From Vitellaria paradoxa (lineage: Eukaryota; Streptophyta; Magnoliopsida; Ericales; Sapotaceae): a DNA stretch of 64,000 bases. The notes below the pieces were generated by a model. The model saw only the letters and a list, made by a program, of their open reading frames with translations. It was not told the origin of the DNA and ran no database searches. The stretch lies in NCBI GenBank assembly GCA_019916065.1, contig CM034239.1, forward strand, positions 42,300,663-42,364,662, written 5' to 3'. Each line of letters opens with the position of its first letter. The stretch's first letter is position 1. The translations under genes and the position numbers were made by a program. This document shows positions 49,560 through 61,577 of the stretch, one piece after another.

Positions 49560-49815
49560 ATTGTAAGTTTTCAGGACCGGAAGGCACACCACAAATTATG
49601 CTCTTGCCATCTTCCAACCCAAGTCACATAGGACAAACGTCACATTAGTTATATAAATACTCTCTCTTCTTATGCTAATTTAGTTAAGAGTGGTATTACC
49701 TCGCGTTTGGACTGTCCCAAGTGTAATGTAATTAATCAAGACGATGAAACTCTTGAACATTTGTTCTTCCGGTGTAAATTTGCTAAAGTGGTTTGGAGCT
49801 CTAATTTTTGTAATA
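49560..49815 (+). pseudogene. LINE zf-RVT fragment (duplication copy 1)
   Basis: One frame reads SYANLVKSGITSRLDCPKCN then DDETLEHLFFRCKFAKVVWS, the zinc-knuckle tail of a plant LINE reverse transcriptase (C-x2-C ... ET-x-EHLFF-x-C). It is too short to act. The same fragment recurs in copy 2. Confidence 0.75.
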
Positions 49816-50619
49816 AATTTCTATAATTATTTTCAAATTTCTATAAAACGTAAATTTTTATAAAATTTTTATAAACTTCTATACATCTTTACAAATTTTT
49901 ATAATATTTACCAATCTTAATAAATCTCTAATAATTTTAATAAATTTTTACAAATTTTTAAAAATATTTTTACCAAAATTTATTTGGACGAATTATTATT
50001 ATTTATCTTTATTTTTTTTACAACTTGCGTCTTACACTTTAAATTAAATTATATTTTACATCAACTTTTATAATCTCAAAATGCGTGCCGTAATTGTCCT
50101 GGCGTTGATTTTGACCGTCGGGCTTGTTCATTTGGATCCGAACCTGGTTTAGGCAACCGTTCGGATTGGGCAGCTTCCATTCTACTGAAATAAAATTATA
50201 AAAAAAAATTAATTAAATATATATATATTCTTTGGCATCAGGACCGGAGATGTACTATAAAAGGTGGTTCTTCAGAATGGGACAACTGAAAACAGATTCT
50301 TATAACCATCCATCCAAACAGTCCCTTATTTGTTAGCGGGACTGGGGACGCGGTTTTGATGACTTTTGTCTCTTGTGCTTTGACGTTAGTAATCAAAAGA
50401 TAGGTACGACGAGTCTTGCAAGGAGCCAGTTGCTGAAAGAAGCAAAGTGGATCCCACCGGCAAATTTTTATCAACTATGTTAATTATGATTCCTTGGGAG
50501 TATTCAATCGCTTATCTTAGGATTTGTCCACGCACGAGGACTTGCAAATAAATAGATAAAGTTATAAGATAAGGACGACGCACATTCGCCTACCTCCCCC
50601 TTTTTTTAAATTTTTATTT

Positions 50620-50753
50620 TTTTTACATTTAATACACGAAAAATTTTTTAAAATAATTTACTTACTTTTTTATCTTATCGTACTAATTATAAACTCATAA
50701 TTTTTAATAAATTATCTCACTTTATTTTACTTTTTATCACTCCAAACGCCTCC
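50620..50753 (-). mobile_element. Tourist-like MITE, family A copy (in duplication copy 1)
   Basis: The right end ATCACTCCAAACGCCTCC is followed by TTA (50754-50756). The interior GTACTAATTATAAACTCATA is family A in inverted orientation. It pre-dates the duplication, because copy 2 has it too. It contains the empty site CACTTTATTTTAC (TTTA at 50721-50724) for the copy 2 insertion. Confidence 0.6.
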
Positions 50754-52255
50754 TTAATATTATACATCGGTAATATCACTTCCGCAAATTAAGAAAATTT
50801 AAGATGAAAATAATTATATTTAACTCTTTTTTTAGTTTGACTTATAAATATATAATTTATCTTATTTAAAAATTAATATATAAATTATTTATAACACAAT
50901 TTACTAAATTTAATTAGATTTACATATGATGTATTTATATTTAATTATTAAAAAATATTGTTGAATCAATGAATTTTGTATTAAATTTATTTAAAAAATA
51001 AAAAAATATATGTATTTCATTTTAAAACAAAAATGGGCAGAAAAATTACTTTCATTTTTTGTACAAAAATATTTTTCTTGAAATAATTTTAATTCGAAGA
51101 GACAAATTTAAATTACTTTCATTTTTTTTTACAAAAATATTTTTCTCAAATTAATTTTAATTCGTAGGAGACAAATTTAAATAAATTTAATAAATTATGT
51201 TAACTTTACATTTTAATCCAATTTCATAAGGGGGTATGTAAAATTAGTCCTTTTAAATTACAAGCTTATAAGTCACAAAATCTATCATGTTAAAGTAACT
51301 ATCTCAGGTAAAAATGATTTGATTGATGTAATAAGAATATTTTATTTTTTTCTCATAGTTTAGAATGAAATATTAATATTCTGTAAACTCTTTCCGTAAA
51401 TAAAAAATATTGATGTGTTTTGTGTTAAATAAATAATAATAATAATAAGACTAATAAATAAATAAATAATTGTGCCGTGAGTTAAAAATACGTGTCATTT
51501 GCTGAGTAATCCCTTAAACAAATAAAAAATATATTAAATAATAGTGATATAGCTTGTGCGATGCATGAATTTGCCATACTATATGATTAAACGTATTATC
51601 ATATGTTAAAATAATTAAATTGTATAAATATATTTGAGAGTAATATATATTGTTATTTATGCAAGCGAGCATAAATTATTTCTGGGAAGTTTAATAAAAG
51701 GCTTTCGGTTAAGATGGGTTGGAGGATTTTTAGGCGTCACTTGGTAAATAGAAGAGGTCGAATTTTTTTTTTTTTTTTTGGGGGGTGGGGTCTTTTTTAT
51801 TAAACTTCTTTTATTTAGGTAATTTTTAGGTATGCTTTTTACCTTCATAAAAAAATTATAAAAATAAAAAACTTCAAAAAAAAAGGAATGGATGTATGGA
51901 GTAAAAAAAAATAATATTTTTTTGACAATAGAAGAGACGAGTCTTATTTTGTGATCGAGAGACATCATTTCTTTAGATTTTTATGATCTCTTATTTTGAA
52001 GCATTTTTCATGAGGCAAAATATATATATATATATTTTTCGAATTCTCTTGGAGGACGAGTCTCAATTTCAGATCGAGAGATTCTCTCTTCAGATTCTTA
52101 GGATCTCTCATTTTGAAACATTTTCACAGTGGAGAAAAAAAGTATTTTTTCGAACCTTTAAGATTTGAGTTTCAATTCGAGATCGAGAGAAATTCTCTCT
52201 TCATATTCTTAAAATCTCTTTTCTTGAAACATTTTCTTTTTGTTATTATTTTTAT

Positions 52256-52620
52256 GACTCCATTTAGAGTAAGAAAAAAAAAAGATAAATTGAGGTAAAA
52301 TGTGATTTTTGATTAATTTTGGTGTCATTTTTTCTGAAAAGTAACAAACCGTGGGAACGATTTTTCAAATTTGTTTCCATGGATTCAAAAAAATTCACAA
52401 AAAATAGCAATAATGGTACTCATTTGAAAACTTTTGACACGAAAAATATGATTGTATAAAAAATTTACACATTCAGTTAATCTATTTTTCAGATTTTTTT
52501 ATTTTTTTTAGCGAAATATTAGAATTTTTTGAAATTAGTGATGGCGAAAAAATTAGAAGTAGAGGGATTACTAGAGATTTATAGAATTTTTTAGAGAAAT
52601 ATTGTATGCCAAACCGACCC
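52256..52620. mobile_element. Element D, 365-bp insertion present only in duplication copy 2
   Basis: Copy 1 reads straight through at 49140-49160 (TTCTTATATATAAATGTG), while copy 2 has this extra block between TTTTTAT and TATATATAAATGTG. The ends GACTCCATTTAGAGTAAG and ATGCCAAACCGACCC are imperfect inverted repeats, and TAT flanks both sides. The left part (AGATAAATTGAGGTAAAATG) resembles family A, so it may be a longer relative. Confidence 0.6.
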
Positions 52621-52786
52621 TATATATAAATGTGAATAACATACTAAAAAGCGACTTGAAAAATAAATAAATAAATTACGTGGAGCCTTCCTGAATCAGG
52701 GAGATATTTTTAGCAAAATTGCATGTGTGTCTTTACTTTTTAAGTCCTAATGGGAGCTGAAAACATACTGGGTCAAGTGGTGAAAG

Positions 52787-52826
<40 letters not shown>

Positions 52827-53039
52827 TATTATTATTATTATTATGTTTATCTATTAAAATTTTTTATTAGAAAATATACAAGAATAGTGAAAAAATGGTC
52901 TTCTTGTAATAAAAGTAATTTTTAGTGCTTTCTTTTATTCAAAATATAATAAAGTTATGTCATTTTGACCAAAAAAAAAAATTATGATAAAATTTGTCAA
53001 TTGTGTAGCATTGTTTTGATAATTAGAAGTTTCTCGAAT

Positions 53040-53290
53040 CTAAAGGCACGTCACAAATCATGCCCTTGCCATCTTCTAACTTTCAGTCACATAGGATAAA
53101 TATCAAATCATTTGAACGGATTTCTTATATAGATATTCTCCCTTCTTATGCTAATTTAATTAAGAGTGGTATTACCTTACCTTTGAATTGTCTCAAATGT
53201 AATGTAATTAATCAAGATGATGAAACCTTTGAACATTTGTTCTTTTAGTGTAAATTTGTTAAATTGGGTTGGAGCTCTAATTTTTGTAAT
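53040..53290 (+). pseudogene. LINE zf-RVT fragment (duplication copy 2)
   Basis: It reads SYANLIKSGITLPLNCLKCN then DDETFEHLFF, a stop, and CKFVKLGWSS. It is the same zinc-knuckle tail as in copy 1, here with a stop replacing the Arg and one knuckle position changed. Confidence 0.75.
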
Positions 53291-54098
53291 AAATCTCTAA
53301 AATTTTTTTTATGAATTTCTATAAAACATAAATTTTTATAAAATTTTTATGAACTTTTATACATCTCTACAAATTTCAATAATATTTATCAATCTTAATA
53401 AATTTTTATCAATCCTAATAAATATCTATTTTTTTAATATAATATCTACCAATTTTAATAAATCTCTATTTTTTTTATATAATATCTACCAATTTTAATA
53501 AATTTCTATTTTTTTTAGATAATATTTACCAATCTTAATAAATCTCTACCAATTCAATAAATCTCTATAAATTTTTAAAATTTTTTCTAAAAAAATTTAT
53601 TCCAATAAATTTTCACTATTTATTTTTATATTTTTATAACTTGTTAATTACACTTTAAATTAAATTATATTTTATCTCAATTTTAACACAAATTGCGTGA
53701 TTGTCCTGGCATTGATTGTGACCTTGCAGCTTTTCATTTGGATCCTAGCTTGGTTTAGGCAACCGTTCGGATTGAGTAGCTTCCACTCTATTGAAATAAA
53801 ATCATAAAAAAAATTAAATTAAATATATATTCTCTTTGGCATAAGGACCAGAGATGTACCTTAAAAGCGGGTTCTTTAGAATGGTATAACTGAAAACAGA
53901 TTCTTATAACCATCCATCCAATCAGTCCCTTATTGGCAGTGGGACTGGGGACGCGGCTTTGATGACTTTTTGTCTTTTGTGCTTTGACTTTATTGATAAA
54001 AAGATGAGTACGTGTCACGCAAGGAGCCACTTGCTAAAAGAAGCAAAGTGGATCCTGACGGCAAATTTTATCAACTATCTCAAACATGGATCCTTGGG

Positions 54099-54246
54099 GC
54101 TACCATGGTTGATGAGTAAAAATTTGGTCAAAAAATATAATAAAATTATAAAAAATTTAATGTAAAAATAATATATAATAAAATATAATAAAAAAATATA
54201 AAAAATTAATAAATTTTAATTAATTTTAATCAACTAAACACCGCTA
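54099..54246 (+). mobile_element. MITE-like element, family B, inserted only in duplication copy 2
   Basis: Between the shared TCCTTGGG and AATCGCTTATCTTA, copy 1 has 7 bp (50499-50505) and copy 2 has about 148 bp. The insertion runs from ACCATGGTTGATGAGTAAAA to TTAATCAACTAAACACCGC and contains the family B core TTTAATGTAAAAATAATATA. Confidence 0.6.
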
Positions 54247-54374
54247 AATCGCTTATCTTATGATCTGTCCATACACGAGGACTTGCAAATAAATAAGCGA
54301 AGTTTTAAGATAAGGACGACGCACAGTTGCCGACCTCGCACCTTTTTTTTTTTTTTTAATTTTTGTTTTCTTTT

Positions 54375-54662
54375 TTAAACTGTAACTCACGCGCTAAAAA
54401 TCTCAAAAAATTTTTAAAAATAATTTACTTTTCATCTCACTGTACAAATTATAAACCCATAACTTTTATTAAATTATTTCACTTTAGGTGTGTTTGAAAT
54501 GAGAAAAAATGAAATAAAATGAAATAAAGTGAGATAAATTATGAATTTATAATTCGTGAAATGAGATAAAAATGAATTACTTTTAGAAATTTTCAAAGAT
54601 TTTTGATAAAAATTCGTGTACTAAACATACCATTTATCTAACTTTTTACCACTCAAAACGCC
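54375..54662 (-). mobile_element. Family A MITE of duplication copy 2, split by a second family A MITE
   Basis: The left part (54375-54486) and right part (54633-54662, ending TACCACTCAAAACGCCTCC) together correspond to the intact copy at 50620-50753. The middle is a nested insertion in the opposite orientation. Confidence 0.65.
54487..54632 (+). mobile_element. Tourist-like MITE, family A, nested insertion with empty site in copy 1
   Basis: The ends GGTGTGTTTGAAATGAG and CTAAACATACCA are inverted repeats. TTTA (or TTA) flanks it at 54483-54486 and 54633-54636. The sister copy has a single TTTA at 50721-50724 and no insertion, which directly shows this segment was gained after the duplication. 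Confidence 0.75.
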
Positions 54663-55667
54663 TCCTTAATTTTATACGTTAATAATATCACTTCCACAAA
54701 TTAAGAAAATTTAAGATAAGAATAATTATATTTTACTCTTTTCTAGTTTGACTTATAAGTATATAATCTATCTTATTTAAAAATTAATATAAATTATTTA
54801 TGACACAATTTATTAAATTTAATTAAATTTACATTTGACATGTTTATATTTAATTATTAAAAATATTATTAAATCAATGAATTTTGTGTTAAATTTATTT
54901 AAAAAATAAAAAAATATGTATTTCATTTTAAAACAAAAAATGGGCAGAAAAATTGCTGTTATTTTTTCTACGAAAATATTTTTCTCAAATCAATTTTAAT
55001 TCGTGAGAGACAAATTTAAATAAATTTAATAAATTATGTTAACTTTACATTTTAATCTAATTTCATAAGGGGTTATGTAAAATTAGCCCTTTTAAGTTAC
55101 AAGCTTAGAAGTAAGAAGATCCATCATATTAAAGTAACTCTCTCAAGTAAAAATGATTGATTGATGTAATAAGAATATTTTTTTTCCCCATAGTTTAGAG
55201 TGAAATATCAACATTCTATAGACTCTTTTCATAAATAAAAATATATTGATGTGTTTCGTATTAAATAAATAATAGCAATAAATAATTTTGTCGTGAGTTA
55301 AAAATACGTGTCATTCGCTGAGTAATTCTTAAACAAATATGAAATATATTAAATAATAAATGTTTTGGCAATTAGTAAAAATATTTTATTTTTATATTAA
55401 ATTAATTACTAAAAGGTTAGAAGAACACATGGGTAAAAAATACCTAAAATACTTTATTATTGCAGTTGTCGGTATAATTTATTCTCCATTTTTTTTCTCC
55501 CTCTAGACTTTGTCATTATCGAATTAAAGATATAATTAAGTATTTAACCAGTCACCTCACATTATGCTGCCTTTGGCTTTCCTTATTTATCAACGTCAAC
55601 AGCGTCATTTTCAGTATTTGTGCTTTTATTTTATGCCACATATTTAAAGTTATTTTACCTAAGTAGT

Positions 55668-55832
55668 GTTTATAGTGATAAAAAGTGAGAAAAAATAAGA
55701 TAAAGTGAGAAAAAATAAGATAAAGTGAGAAAAATTTTGAGTTCATAATGCGTACAATGAAATAAAAAAGTTGATGTGCTGAAAATTTTTAAAATTTTTT
55801 TTTTATTTTTTTGTAGATGCCAAACGAACGTT
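55668..55832 (+). mobile_element. Tourist-like MITE, family A copy
   Basis: GTGTTTATAGTGATAAAAAG is followed by two direct repeats of AGTGAGAAAAAATAAGATAA, then GAGTTCATAATGCGTACAAT and the right end GATGCCAAACGAACG. Confidence 0.55.
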
Positions 55833-56942
55833 AGAAACATACACATGCAACGATTTTTTTTTTATTGTGTTTTATGATTCTATTTTATTTTTTATTTTTA
55901 TGAATAGATCACGGATTTTTGTCTGCAATAATAAAAATAATTAAAAATAAAAATCACTTTAAAATGAATATAATTAGGAAAAATAACACCTGACAAGTTA
56001 TGACTAATAAATTTGGACTTCCTTTCATCTTGTTGTCAACTTTTGTTTGACACGTGTGCTAGTGTTAAGGCAAATAAGTAAAGAACTTGAGAAATTAAAA
56101 GTAGTTTCAAATACTTAGAAGAAGCATAGCTTAAAATGTAGAAATTCAGACCAAATTGAACAGGAAGAATTATCGCGCAATTCAATGATAAATAAACAAC
56201 AAATAATTCCACACAATTGAACACGCAAAGATTTTACACGGTTCAACATAAACTTAATCCACAATCCCAAGAGTATATTCAACCTTATTTCACCTTTTTT
56301 TTTTTTTTGATACAAAATAATTACAAAAGAAGCATTCAATAAAACGGTTTCATATTCTAAGAACCCCACAATAATAATATACGTGTTAAAGGCTTATTGC
56401 CTTGCCTTTGTTTTTTTTTTTTTTTTTTTTAGTTTGTTAGAATTTTTGAATAAATAACTAAAGAAAACCAACCAAAAAATTGTTCAAAATTGGACTTTAA
56501 GAGATCAATCGTTCAAATAGCATTTGACAGTGCTCAAAAACCATCACATTTGGACAATTGCGTCTGAACACCTAGGCAAATTCTTTCTTTTACATGTTTT
56601 CTTTTTCAAACATTAAATCACTTCCTGAAACACTTGATACACTACCTCGATTGGCTCGATTGTCAAACATAGGCCACAAGTTACTCAAAATCTCAACAAA
56701 TCTCAATCTTGGCGAAGCGTTTTGCTATCTTAGGAATTACTTATGAGTCTTTAAGGCTTGAACTCCAAATCAAGGATGACATTCTTTGCTAAATCAAAGA
56801 GAAACTTTGCATATAGGTCCAAGCAACACTTGAACTTGTCCAACGACACCAATTTTGTCGCAACATTGGTTGCATCCTCAAAAATATGTTTCTTCTTTAA
56901 CACGACATAATTGTTAGAGCACAACTCTTAAACATTATCTCC

Positions 56943-57452
56943 TAGGAGCAGATCTAAGATTTTTACTAAGGGGGGCATCAAATATATTTAAGAAGAAATA
57001 ACGAATTATGTCGGGGTTGTAGAGGAAAAATAATATTATTTTTTAGGGATATATAAAATTATTATTAGACATAAACCAGTGAATATACTTTTTATAATTT
57101 AATGATTTAGCTGATCATTTTAGCAGAACTTGAGATTTAATAAGACTGTCTCTCGATACAAAAAAAAAATAATTATTAAGTTTAATTATCTATAGAATTT
57201 ATTATATTATATTTTTAATGTTATGTGCAAAAGTATTTAATAGATTAGTAGGAGAATGTATTTTATTTTACAAAAAATACTTGAGTTTGATTCTTGTACT
57301 TTAATATTAATTTTTTAATAAAGTCAAAATATCCTAATTTTGAATTAATTTAATTTTTTCATAAAACTAAAATACCAAGAGTATTTTAATAATTTCATAT
57401 CCAAAATTAAGGGGGTCACTTGCCCTTCTACCTCTACATAGGTCTGCCTATG
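56943..57452. mobile_element. hAT-like non-autonomous element with perfect 8-bp target duplication
   Basis: TTATCTCC flanks both sides (56935-56942 and 57453-57460). The TIRs TAGGAGCAGATCTAAG and, inverted, CATAGGCAGACCTATG match at 10 of 16 positions. The interior is AT-rich and non-coding at 510 bp. Confidence 0.75.
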
Positions 57453-57787
57453 TTATCTCCCATTGTGGTGTTTGAAGAGATAGTTGCAACTATCTCATCT
57501 ACGATAACATTTCCTAGTAAATTGTAGATATTCCCATTAACTTGTGACCCTGCATCACCATTATAGCCTTTTTGTCACGTCCAAGCTTTTATTTTTGAAT
57601 TTTACTGAACAACCATTTCTACCTAATGTTCCCAAGGAAATCAAATTCTTCCTCAACTACAAAACATGCCTCACACCCATAATGGTCCTTATCACACCAT
57701 CAAACATTCACTTTTTTATATTTCTAATACCGATAAACTTGTATTATGGCACTCAAAGGGACAAAGCTATATCTCTTGGCTCTTCTA

Positions 57788-58063
57788 TTAAGGAACCATG
57801 TTACACTCCCAGTCAGGTATCTACTAATCTTTAGTAGGGTATATACAAATTTGGCGCTCGTGGAGGAACCGTCTTACACTTTCTCACAGTGCGTAATACT
57901 GGAGAACCGTATTATTCTCCCAAATAATATATAAATATGAATAACTGAACCGTATTATGCCCTCAATTAGCTAAGCTCCGGAGAACCATATTACACCATT
58001 GGTCTTTTTTACTCAGGAATTGTGTTACATTTCCAGTTAAGTATCTATTAATATTTAGTAGCA
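57788..58063. repeat. Degenerate repeat of GAACCRTRTTAC-type motif
   Basis: Six variants of GAACCATGTTACAC occur at about 57793, 57866, 57903, 57948, 57981 and 58016. The outer two extend into a longer match ending TCTACTAATCTTTAGTAG or TCTATTAATATTTAGTAG. Confidence 0.5.
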
Positions 58064-58074
58064 AAATTAGATTA

Positions 58075-58365
58075 AGTTTGGGGAGAAAAAAGTTAGTTTT
58101 TTTTTTTTAGTTGATTATTAGCTAACTACTAAAAAAACTCAACTATAAAAAGACTAGTTTTTTTTTTCCTTGTGTTTAGGAAGAGAAAAAAAAAGTTAAC
58201 GTTTTAATAACTAACTTTTTACCTTTTTGTTAAATTGATTTTTTTGCTTCAAGGTTTAAAAGAAATTTAAAATGCAAAAAAATAAATTTGGTCATTTTAG
58301 AAAAAGTCAAAAAACTAATAGTTGGTAGCTTAACTACCAGTTTTTTTTTTTTTTTGTCAAATGCT
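58075..58365 (+). mobile_element. AT-rich element, family C
   Basis: It runs in parallel with 39250-39510: AAGTTTGGGGAGAAAAAAG, AACTTTTTACCTTTTTGTTA, AATGCAAAAAAATAAATTT and AAAAAGTCAAAAAACTA. Confidence 0.4.
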
Positions 58366-59456
58366 ATCTTATTAGATCACTTATCTTTTAGAACTAAATG
58401 ATTATTCTCTAGTCATATATATTGATTGTGATCACTGGTAATTTCAAAAAATCTCATTTATTATTATTATTATTATTATTATTTTTTAGAAAACAATGAA
58501 TTCCATTCATACATATGACTGTGTCTCAGTATATCAAACAATAATCATATGACACTCTTAGGTAAATCAATAATCATAACATAATCTGAATGATGCAAAC
58601 ACAGTCCTATGTACATGATATGCTCAATTATGTAGTACAACATTAATGCACATAAATTATAACATTTTCTTTAAGCATGATAATAATTTGGGAACTACTG
58701 TAAATTCAAAAATCAATAATCAAATGGCAAAGGGTTATATAACAACGTGATTTAAACATAAAAAGTCAAAATTTATAAAATTCAACAAACTCATACGAAT
58801 AACCATATGTACGCTGGAGTACTCAATCTGTCTATACATCTATTCAAGCAATTGAGTACTCAGGCATACGTATGCCCATTCGTACGTCTGAGTATCCAAC
58901 CCATTCGGACAATCATTTGAATAACTATGTCCAAAACCCAATTCCTATGTTCATTTTTAACGGAATCCTGAACCAAATTTATCCCAAATCATCAATCCAA
59001 GCTAAATTCTCAACGTATAATCATAAATAAATATATTTTAGTTTCTATAAAATGTCTTCTCAACAACAATTCCAACAACTCAAGGATTCCATATTTTCTA
59101 ACACATGCATTGTATATGCACACCAATTTCCATATAACTCAAATCTAAACCAAATCAACCATGCAATATAACAAAATCATGCTAATAATAAGTAAGACGC
59201 AGAGGTTCACCCTACCTACCTTGAATCTGAAGAAAATAGAGGAAATGAAAAGAAATTCAAAAAGATCCCTAACCTTGAATAGCCCAAATCTCTGACGTCG
59301 GACACAATCATCACGAATGGGTATTGCCATGATAATCATCGTGTTGAAGAGGTCTAGATCCTTTTAGTTCCTTTACCCGCTTCATACTTTCTCTCTCTTC
59401 TCTTTCTTCTTTGCTAGTTCCAACTTGAAGCAAGAAGAAGAAGAAAAAAATAGGGA

Positions 59457-59462
<6 letters not shown>

Positions 59463-59490
<28 letters not shown>
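59463..59490. repeat. (GA)14 microsatellite
   Basis: Uninterrupted GA/AG run within a purine-rich stretch. Confidence 0.85.
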
Positions 59491-59494
<4 letters not shown>

Positions 59495-61577
59495 CAATGA
59501 GAAAAGGAAAAAAAAAAAAAAGAAAAAGGTTAGGGCCTAGCCCTAACTCTAAGTCCAAACACAAATATGGTCCATCACAATGCACTAAAATGAAATAAAA
59601 ATCAACAACTCAAATCGAACTCGGGTCTAAATATGCAAATGACCTAAAAATCTCAAAAATTGATCCAAAATAAATATTAAGGAGCCGTTTGGTAATGCTG
59701 TCATTTTTCTATTTACGTTTATATGTTTATGTTTTCTATTTTTATTTTCTGTTATTCATTTTTTTAAATGAAAATTGAAACTGCATTTGAAAATACAATT
59801 TTATTTACAATTACTTATTTTTTATTTTCATAAAATATTTAATTTTATTAGTTTTTTAAAAATTAATTGAATTTAGTAAATATATTTTATATTAATTTAA
59901 TTTTATTATATTTTTTATTAAAAACAATTGAATAAAATATAAATATTATATCATTTAATCTAGTAAATATAAAATATATTAATTATAATTTAATTATATT
60001 ATTTGCTTAAAATAATTAAATAAAATATATTTCAAAATAATTTAAATAATTTAATTATGATATTTATTAAAAATAATTTAATAAAATATGCTTCATATTA
60101 AATAACTAATTAAACTAAATTAATTATTAAATTAAATTGAATTAATTAAATTATGATATTTATTAAAAATAATTTAATAAAATATATTTAATATTATTTA
60201 AATTAATTAAATTAAATAATTTAAATGTAATATCTATTAAAATAATTTAATAAAATATATTTATATTAATTAAATTATTTATTAAATTAAATTATTATAT
60301 TATATTTTATTATTTATTGAAAATAATTTAATAATATATATTTCTTATTAATTAAATTTACTAATTAAATTTTATTATTTTTTAGAAATAAATTAATAAT
60401 AGATATTACATATTAATTTAATTATTTTTTATTAAAAATAATTTTAGTTTAATAAAATAATTTATTTTAATATGATGTATCAAAAATGGATAAAATATTA
60501 GAATTGGCAAAGTGTTTGCAACAAAAAAAAAATTGAGCGAAAATATTTTTTTCCTATTTACATTTTTTTGTTTAAGTTTTTTTTTTTTTGAAAACAAAAA
60601 AATGTAATCAGATTTAATAAACATGTTTCTGTCACTAATTTACAAAATTTTAAAAATATAAATAGAAAAGCAAAAAATTAAAACATTACCGAACAAGGTG
60701 CAAGTGTTTCATTATTTTGTTTACTTTCACTCGTTTTAAAAAGATAAACTGGTTTGATATTGAAATGAGAGTTCCTTCCCCCCTCCCCACACACACACAA
60801 TCAAGCACCTATAATTATGAGTTGAAACCATTTATTTGGTGAAGTACTGGAATTGTAAAGAATTGGTATAGTTTGTAATTGTTGTTATTTTTGTTTTTGA
60901 TTTTTTTTTTTAGAATTTTGTGGGATAAAATGATAAAACAGTAAAATAAAATAACGATAGACATAAAATAGAAAAATTAATTAAATTTTATTGAATTTGA
61001 CATTTTTTTATTAAATATTAATAATTTTAATCAACGAAATGACTAAGGTGTTACCTATATTTTATAATAAGAAGCGTAAATGTAAATTTAATTGTTGAAA
61101 TGTAATAAGTGTAATTATTAAAATATTGACGTATGTATAATTTAATAAAAAAAAAAAAAAAGCAAACAAATGCGAGGTCTCAAAAATTATCGAGTGGGGG
61201 CGCTTGCAATCTAGAGTTGCCCATTTAATATGATATTGAATATCCGTAACTAACCAGTCTAACCCTAGACCCCACATGCCAACGCGTCCCCCCAAAGTTA
61301 AACCACCGTTTGACACGCTCAGATTGTCGCTGTGACATTTTCGTAATTAACTATTACTCCAGTGGCACTCGTCGAGCCACGCAAATTTCCTTCCTGGCGG
61401 TGTAAATGAATACAGCTACCCAGCTTGTTATATTTCATTTTATTTGTTTTAAATACATAATCGATTGGAAGATTCTACTCTCGCTCTCTCTGTGATCCCT
61501 GAATCGATATACGTATATGTGAATCTCAGACAAATTTTGCCTGGACTTTGTTCAATATTTGCGCCCTGAATTATAAG

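Larger units (their letters stand above)
48542..51543 (+). repeat. Direct segmental duplication, copy 1 (about 3.0 kb)
   Basis: Homology to copy 2 begins at TATTTCTGGGGAGTTTAATA and ends at ATATTAAATAATA. Shared landmarks in order are a T-then-G homopolymer at 48635-48662, two or three repeats of a GAxTCTxTxTTCAGATTCTTAGGATCTC-like motif (48860-49110), an AAT microsatellite, a LINE zinc-knuckle fragment (49560-49815) and a degenerate (A/T)AAATTTTTATAA tract. These are followed by GACTGGGGACGCGG (50340), an inverted family A MITE (50620-50753) and GTGAGTTAAAAATACGTGTC (51479). No intact gene is present. Copy 1 lacks three segments found in copy 2. Confidence 0.85.
51669..55359 (+). repeat. Direct segmental duplication, copy 2 (about 3.7 kb)
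   Basis: Same orientation as copy 1 and separated from it by about 125 unrelated bases (51544-51668). All landmarks of copy 1 recur in order. Copy 2 is 689 bp longer, which is nearly accounted for by three insertions: 52256-52620, 54099-54246 and 54487-54632. An (AAT)n(ATT)n microsatellite at 52791-52844 is also inverted-expanded relative to copy 1. Confidence 0.85.
55360..61577. other. Repeat-rich spacer before TPC1
   Basis: No gene could be supported. It holds a family A MITE (55668-55832), a hAT-like element (56943-57452), a degenerate short-period repeat (57788-58063), a family C element (58075-58365) and a (GA)n tract (59463-59490). There is also an extremely AT-rich block at 59690-60700. 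61180-61577 is more GC-balanced and is the likely TPC1 promoter and leader. Confidence 0.55.

Noticed and set aside
50238..50474. 78-codon minus-strand frame with a partner at 53788-54030 in the second duplication copy
   Set aside because: Both are present only because the DNA is duplicated. The two translations differ by frameshifts and no family is recognisable.
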